Assembly (NCBI GenBank): GCA_041581935.1
Contig: JBFICP010000070.1
Span: forward strand, 1 to 13,827
Direction of reading: 5' to 3'
Source of the DNA: JAABYT01 sp041581935
GTDB taxonomy: Bacteria; Pseudomonadota; Gammaproteobacteria; HK1
DNA length: 13,827 nucleotides
Numbering within the stretch: the stretch's first letter is position 1; every line of letters begins with the position of its first letter. This document shows positions 6,631-13,827 of the stretch, one piece after another. The translations under genes and the position numbers were made by a program. The notes below the pieces were generated by a model, which searched no databases, was not told the origin of the DNA, and worked only from the letters and a program-made list of their open reading frames with translations.

Positions 6631-7110
6631 GTGAACAACGACGACGAACCGGTATCGAAGTCCCAACGCAAGCGCGACGCATTGGCGCTGCAGGCGCTCG
6701 CCGAAGACCTGGTGCAGCTCACGCCATCGCAGCTCGATGGCGTGCCGCTGTCCGACGAGCTTCGCGAGGCGGTTGCGGGCGCGCGCACGCTCTCTCGTGG
6801 CGCATACCGGCGTCAGCTGCGGTATTTGGGCCGGCTTCTGCGCGGGATGGACGCGGAACCGGTCAAACGCGCCGTTGATGCGCTCAGCCACGCCAGCCAC
6901 GCGGACAAGGCACGCTTGAGGCGGCTCGAACGCTGGCGTGAGCGGCTCATCGAGGAGGGCGACCCGGCGGTAACGGAGCTCCTTGAAGCGTTTCCCGAGG
7001 CCGATGCCCAGTCGCTGCGCCAGCTCGTGCGAAATGCCCGTAAGGAGCAGGCGGCGGGCCGGCCGCCTCGCAGCTTCCGGCAGCTGTTTCGCTTCTTGAG
7101 CGAGCTCTGA
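6631..7110 (+). CDS. darP: DarP/YjgA family ribosome-associated protein (DUF615)
   Basis: A 159-residue, highly charged helical protein of the YjgA/DUF615 family. The E. coli member, DarP, associates with late 50S subunit precursors and helps 23S rRNA maturation. Family hallmarks are the N-terminal PVSKSQRKRDALALQALAEDLV, the LDGVPLSDELREAV segment, QLRYLGRLLRGMD, and the C-terminal PRSFRQLFRFL, all present and in order. GTG 6631 is chosen because family homology begins within a few residues; the frame extends upstream to 6487, over the promoter and into pepN. Only a weak GGAAA lies about 12 bases before the GTG. It probably shares a divergent promoter with pepN. It is followed by 267 bases before pyrG, in which I see no convincing terminator. 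Confidence 0.9.
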   Translation: MNNDDEPVSKSQRKRDALALQALAEDLVQLTPSQLDGVPLSDELREAVAGARTLSRGAYRRQLRYLGRLLRGMDAEPVKRAVDALSHASHADKARLRRLERWRERLIEEGDPAVTELLEAFPEADAQSLRQLVRNARKEQAAGRPPRSFRQLFRFLSEL

Positions 7111-7301
7111 GCCATGCTCGCGCCGCGGCGCTTCGCGTTTGCCCGGGCTGAGCGCAGCGGTGGTGGGCGGAGCGGCCGACTCGGATGCCCGCAACGAATG
7201 CGCCCCCGGCCCCGTTGTTTTCAGCCTTTTGTTCGCGTGGCTTGGAGTCTGCGCGGACTCGGCGCGGCGAATGAAAAGTGTGAACTTCGTGCCGGCGTCG
7301 A

Positions 7302-7330
7302 TTGTTTAACGGCGCCGAATTTGTTAGCGT
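7302..7330 (+). promoter_or_regulatory. Candidate pyrG operon promoter
   Basis: TTGTTT (7302-7307) is separated by 17 bases from TAGCGT (7325-7330). The latter is preceded by TG plus one base, an extended -10. The start would be near 7337, about 40 bases before the pyrG ATG, which has GGAG just upstream. Judged by eye. Confidence 0.35.
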
Positions 7331-7377
7331 GTCCTCCCGTGCGAAGGCCGGGCCCCCGACCTCGTGCACGGAGCTAA

Positions 7378-11481
<4,104 letters not shown>

Positions 11482-11510
11482 CGCGACCAACCGTTCGCGA
11501 TTTGGGCACC

Positions 11511-11590
11511 CGTAGGTCGGGCTGAGCACAGCGATGCCCAACGCTGCAAAGGCCGGATGCCGGGCTACGCTGCGCTCAGCCCAACCTACG
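11511..11590. repeat. REPIN/REP-like imperfect palindrome
   Basis: The 80-base element has terminal arms 11511-11533 and 11568-11590 that are complementary at 21 of 23 positions. Each half also has its own smaller hairpin: GGGC...GCCC on the left and GGGCT...AGCCC on the right. Two REP-like units in opposite orientation are the REPIN architecture. The motif of GTAGG..GGGCTGAGC with its complement is, as I recall, a widespread dispersed repeat in gammaproteobacteria. It fills almost the whole ftsB-ispD gap and could stabilise or terminate ftsB mRNA. Copies elsewhere cannot be checked from this window. Confidence 0.8.
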
Positions 11591-11618
11591 TCCAAACCGA
11601 CAGGTGAGCGCCGGTTTC

Positions 11619-12350
11619 ATGGCAGATGACGAGCAGGCCAATCGCCGTTTCTGGGCCGTGGTGCCCGCGGCGGGGGTCGGAACGCGAATGGGTGGCGAAA
11701 GGCCGAAGCAATATCTTCCGCTGCTCGGGCGTCCGATTATCGCTCACACGCTCGCGCGCCTGTGCAATCATGCGCGCATCGACGGTGTCGTGGTGGCACT
11801 CGCCGCAGATGACAAATGGTGGCCCCTGATTCACGATTCGCAGCCGGGCTTCTCGCGGGCCCCTCTGGTGGTCACGGGTGGTCGGGAGCGGCGCGATTCC
11901 GTGCTCTGCGGCCTCGAGGCGTTGAGCGAGCGCGCATCGGCGCGGGACTGGGTACTGGTGCACGACGCGGTGCGCCCCTGTTTGCGTGACATCGACATCG
12001 ATCGACTCATCGAGGCGCTTTCGACGGACGAAGTGGGCGGTCTGCTGGCGATTCCGGTCAAAGACACCATGAAACGCGGTGGCGGCGACCAACGCGTGCG
12101 CGAGACGGTCAGCCGGGAGTCGCTGTGGCACGCTCAGACGCCGCAGATGTTTCGGCTCGCGGCGCTGCGCGATGCCATTCGTCTCAGCATCGAAGAAGAC
12201 CGCGACGTGACCGATGAAGCGCAGGCCATGGAGCTCGCCGGCGCGCGGCCGCGTCTTGTGCCGGGAGACGAGGAAAATATCAAGATCACGCGCCGGGAGG
12301 ATCTCGCGCTCGCGGAGTTCATTCTCAGCCGCCGGGAGCAAGCGTCATGA
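11619..12350 (+). CDS. ispD: 2-C-methyl-D-erythritol 4-phosphate cytidylyltransferase
   Basis: Transfers CMP from CTP to MEP, the third step of the non-mevalonate isoprenoid pathway. It is a 243-residue cytoplasmic enzyme (E. coli 236). The CTP-binding glycine loop PAAGVGTRMGGERPKQYLPL is near the N-terminus (about residues 15-34). VHDAVRP (about 115) and PVKDTMKR are the family catalytic and substrate motifs, and QTPQMF and TDEAQAMEL lie near the end. ATG 11619 is preferred because AGGTGAG lies about ten bases upstream; a GTG at 11604 lies within that site and has none of its own. The stop overlaps ispF (ATGA). The REPIN-like element ends 28 bases before this start, so transcription must read through it or begin just after. 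Confidence 0.96.
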   Translation: MADDEQANRRFWAVVPAAGVGTRMGGERPKQYLPLLGRPIIAHTLARLCNHARIDGVVVALAADDKWWPLIHDSQPGFSRAPLVVTGGRERRDSVLCGLEALSERASARDWVLVHDAVRPCLRDIDIDRLIEALSTDEVGGLLAIPVKDTMKRGGGDQRVRETVSRESLWHAQTPQMFRLAALRDAIRLSIEEDRDVTDEAQAMELAGARPRLVPGDEENIKITRREDLALAEFILSRREQAS

Positions 12351-12817
12351 GAATCGGTCACGGTTACGATGCCCATCGCTTCGCCTCCGGCGAGCGCCTG
12401 GTGCTCGGTGGCGTCGAGATCCCCCACGACAGGGGACTCGCGGCGCATTCCGACGGCGACGTGGTAGTGCACGCGCTGTGCGACGCGCTCCTCGGTGCGG
12501 CCGCCGGAGGCGATATCGGCAGACACTTTCCAGACGACGATCCCCGCTACGAGAATATCGACAGCAGAATCCTTCTTCGCCGGGTGATCACGGATCTCGG
12601 TGCACAGGGACTGCGCGTCGGAAACGCCGACGTCACCGTTCTCGCCGAGGAGCCTCGCTTGAGCGGTCACGTGGCCGAGATGCGGGCGAATATCGCAGCC
12701 GACCTGGGAATCGACGCGAGCCGCGTAAACGTGAAGGCGACGACGACCGAGAAAATGGGTTTCGTCGGCCGGGCGGAGGGCATTGCCGCCCACGCGGTGG
12801 TGCTGCTCGAGGAGTGA
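12347..12817 (+). CDS. ispF: 2-C-methyl-D-erythritol 2,4-cyclodiphosphate synthase
   Basis: Cyclises CDP-ME 2-phosphate to ME-cPP, releasing CMP, in the MEP pathway. It is a 156-residue protein of the usual size that forms trimers. The zinc ligands Asp8, His10 and His42 are present (GHGYDAHRF and HSDGDVVVHAL). GDIGRHFPDDD and the later VKATTTEKMGF.GR.EGIAAHAV, which binds the cytidine and diphosphate, are conserved. It has its own GGGAG eight bases before the ATG at 12347, inside the end of ispD. In some other bacteria ispD and ispF are fused; here they are separate but overlapping. Its stop overlaps the truD GTG. Confidence 0.97.
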   Translation: MRIGHGYDAHRFASGERLVLGGVEIPHDRGLAAHSDGDVVVHALCDALLGAAAGGDIGRHFPDDDPRYENIDSRILLRRVITDLGAQGLRVGNADVTVLAEEPRLSGHVAEMRANIAADLGIDASRVNVKATTTEKMGFVGRAEGIAAHAVVLLEE

Positions 12818-13827
12818 CCGACCGGTCCGTCGAGGCACCGGCGCCGCGCTGCTTCACCGCGCCGCGGAATCTGCCGCACGCGTTTGCAACGCCGCCGGCC
12901 CGCGGCCGTATCAAGCAGTGCCCTGATGATTTCCAAGTCGACGAGGTGCTCGGCTTCACACCCGATGGCGAAGGCGCTCATGCCTGGCTCCGCATCCGCA
13001 AGCGTGATGCCAATACGCGGTGGGTGGCGCGGGACCTGGCGCGCGTGGCGGACGTCCGCGTCCGAGACGTGGGTTATGCTGGACTGAAAGACCGGGCCGC
13101 CGTCACCACTCAGTGGTTCAGCGTTCCCGTCGAGGGCCGCACCGAGCCCGACTGGGGCGCGCTCGGCTCGGCGAACGTCGAGGTGCTCGAGGTCAGGCGG
13201 CATCGGCGCAAGCTGCGCCGCGGTATCCAGGCGGGCAACCGTTTCCGCGTTCGCGTGCGCGGCTTCGAAGGCGAGGAACAAGCGGTCAGGTCGCGCGCCG
13301 ACGCGCTCGCGTCGCAAGGGGTACCGAATTACTTCGGCGAGCAACGATTCGGACGGGACGCGGGCAATCTCGCCGGTGCGTGGGCGATGCTCGCCGGCGG
13401 CAAGCGCGTGCGCGATCGCGGCCTGCGCGGCATCTATCTGTCGGCGGCCCGTGCCATGCTGTTCAACCGGGTCCTGGCGCGGCGGGTTCGTGACGGCAGC
13501 TGGCGGCGGGCGCTTGCCGGGGAAACGCTGATGCTCGATGGTAGCAACAGCGTGTTCACCGTCGCCGAGCCCGATGCCGAGATCGAAGCGCGCATTGCCC
13601 GCCTCGACCTGCATCCGACCGGGCCGCTGTGGGGCGGCGGCGCGTGCCTGGCCACCGGTGAGGCGCTCGCACTGGAGACGTCGGCCCTCGCAGACTGCGC
13701 CGGCTGGTGCGAGGCCCTGGTAGGCGCCGGGCTCGCGCATGCGCGCAGGGCCCTGCGCGTACCGGTCGCGGGGCTCGAGGTGACGTTCGAAGCGCCCGAT
13801 TGGCTCCTGATTGACTTCGAATTGCCC
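12814..13827 (+). CDS. truD: tRNA pseudouridine synthase D, 3' end outside window
   Basis: Makes pseudouridine 13 in tRNA-Glu-type tRNAs. From GTG 12814 the frame is open to the window edge (338 codons). Alignment with E. coli TruD (349 residues) suggests only about 15-25 residues are missing. The catalytic Asp93 lies in GYAGLKDRAAVTTQW (E. coli Asp80). PDDFQVDEVLGFTPDGEGAHAWLRI is the family N-terminal block, NTRWVARDLA follows, and VPNYFGEQRFGRD is the conserved mid-domain motif. The visible end, VTFEAPDWLLIDFELP, matches the region just before the C-terminus. The GTG overlaps the ispF stop (GTGA). The only purine-rich site (GAGGA) abuts the GTG, so initiation probably depends on coupling. 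The ispF-truD order is common in gammaproteobacteria. Confidence 0.95.
   Translation, partial: MTDRSVEAPAPRCFTAPRNLPHAFATPPARGRIKQCPDDFQVDEVLGFTPDGEGAHAWLRIRKRDANTRWVARDLARVADVRVRDVGYAGLKDRAAVTTQWFSVPVEGRTEPDWGALGSANVEVLEVRRHRRKLRRGIQAGNRFRVRVRGFEGEEQAVRSRADALASQGVPNYFGEQRFGRDAGNLAGAWAMLAGGKRVRDRGLRGIYLSAARAMLFNRVLARRVRDGSWRRALAGETLMLDGSNSVFTVAEPDAEIEARIARLDLHPTGPLWGGGACLATGEALALETSALADCAGWCEALVGAGLAHARRALRVPVAGLEVTFEAPDWLLIDFELP

Noticed and set aside
7114..7377. 87-codon ORF between darP and pyrG
   Set aside because: It is Arg/Pro/Gly-rich low-complexity with no ribosome site, and it overlaps the candidate pyrG promoter.
11482..11499. Hairpin CGCGA-N8-TCGCG after ftsB as a terminator
   Set aside because: The stem is only five bases, with a long loop and just ATTT after it; the REPIN-like element is a better candidate for any 3' effect.
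12667..13740. 357-codon antisense ORF over ispF and truD
   Set aside because: It is opposite conserved ispF and truD; the real truD frame on the + strand is open to the window edge.

Overview
The window is GC-rich, densely coded bacterial chromosome. The core genes (pyrG, kdsA, eno, ftsB, ispD, ispF, truD, pepN and a YjgA/DarP gene) and their order point to a gammaproteobacterium. kdsA implies a Gram-negative LPS-bearing envelope, and ispD/ispF imply the MEP isoprenoid route. I cannot name a genus. A REPIN-like repeat between ftsB and ispD fits this group.

Positions 1-3609 hold smaller, more variable genes. They are a thiopurine S-methyltransferase (+), a methyltransferase-like protein resembling DUF6231 (-), an OmpA-domain protein with no signal peptide (+), and a 69-residue ORF of unknown function carrying a sliding-clamp-like QLELF motif (+). 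A Crp/Fnr-family regulator (-) follows, divergent across about 415 bases from an XRE-type helix-turn-helix protein (+). That intergenic region is rich in inverted repeats, including two CRP-type sites (TGTGA-N6-TCAC-like). The regulator keeps the Arg/Glu/Arg pattern with which E. coli CRP reads TGTGA, so auto-regulation and control of the XRE gene are plausible.

Positions 3849-6494 (-) encode aminopeptidase N. It is divergent from the DarP/YjgA gene (6631-7110, +), and the two appear to share one symmetric -10 element at 6532-6539.

Positions 7378-13827 (+) are a compact housekeeping run: pyrG-kdsA-eno-ftsB, the repeat, then ispD-ispF-truD. Within each block every junction is a 4-base stop/start overlap (ATGA or GTGA), which implies operon transcription and translational coupling. 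The block links CTP supply, KDO synthesis (KDO is activated with CTP), glycolytic PEP production (PEP is a KdsA substrate), septum assembly, isoprenoid precursors (IspD also uses CTP) and tRNA pseudouridylation. truD runs off the right edge.

I saw no rRNA, tRNA, CRISPR array, transposase or phage structural gene. The most interesting unexplained items are the Crp/XRE control region, the symmetric promoter, the signal-less OmpA-domain protein with its small partner ORF, and the REPIN-like element inside the housekeeping run.
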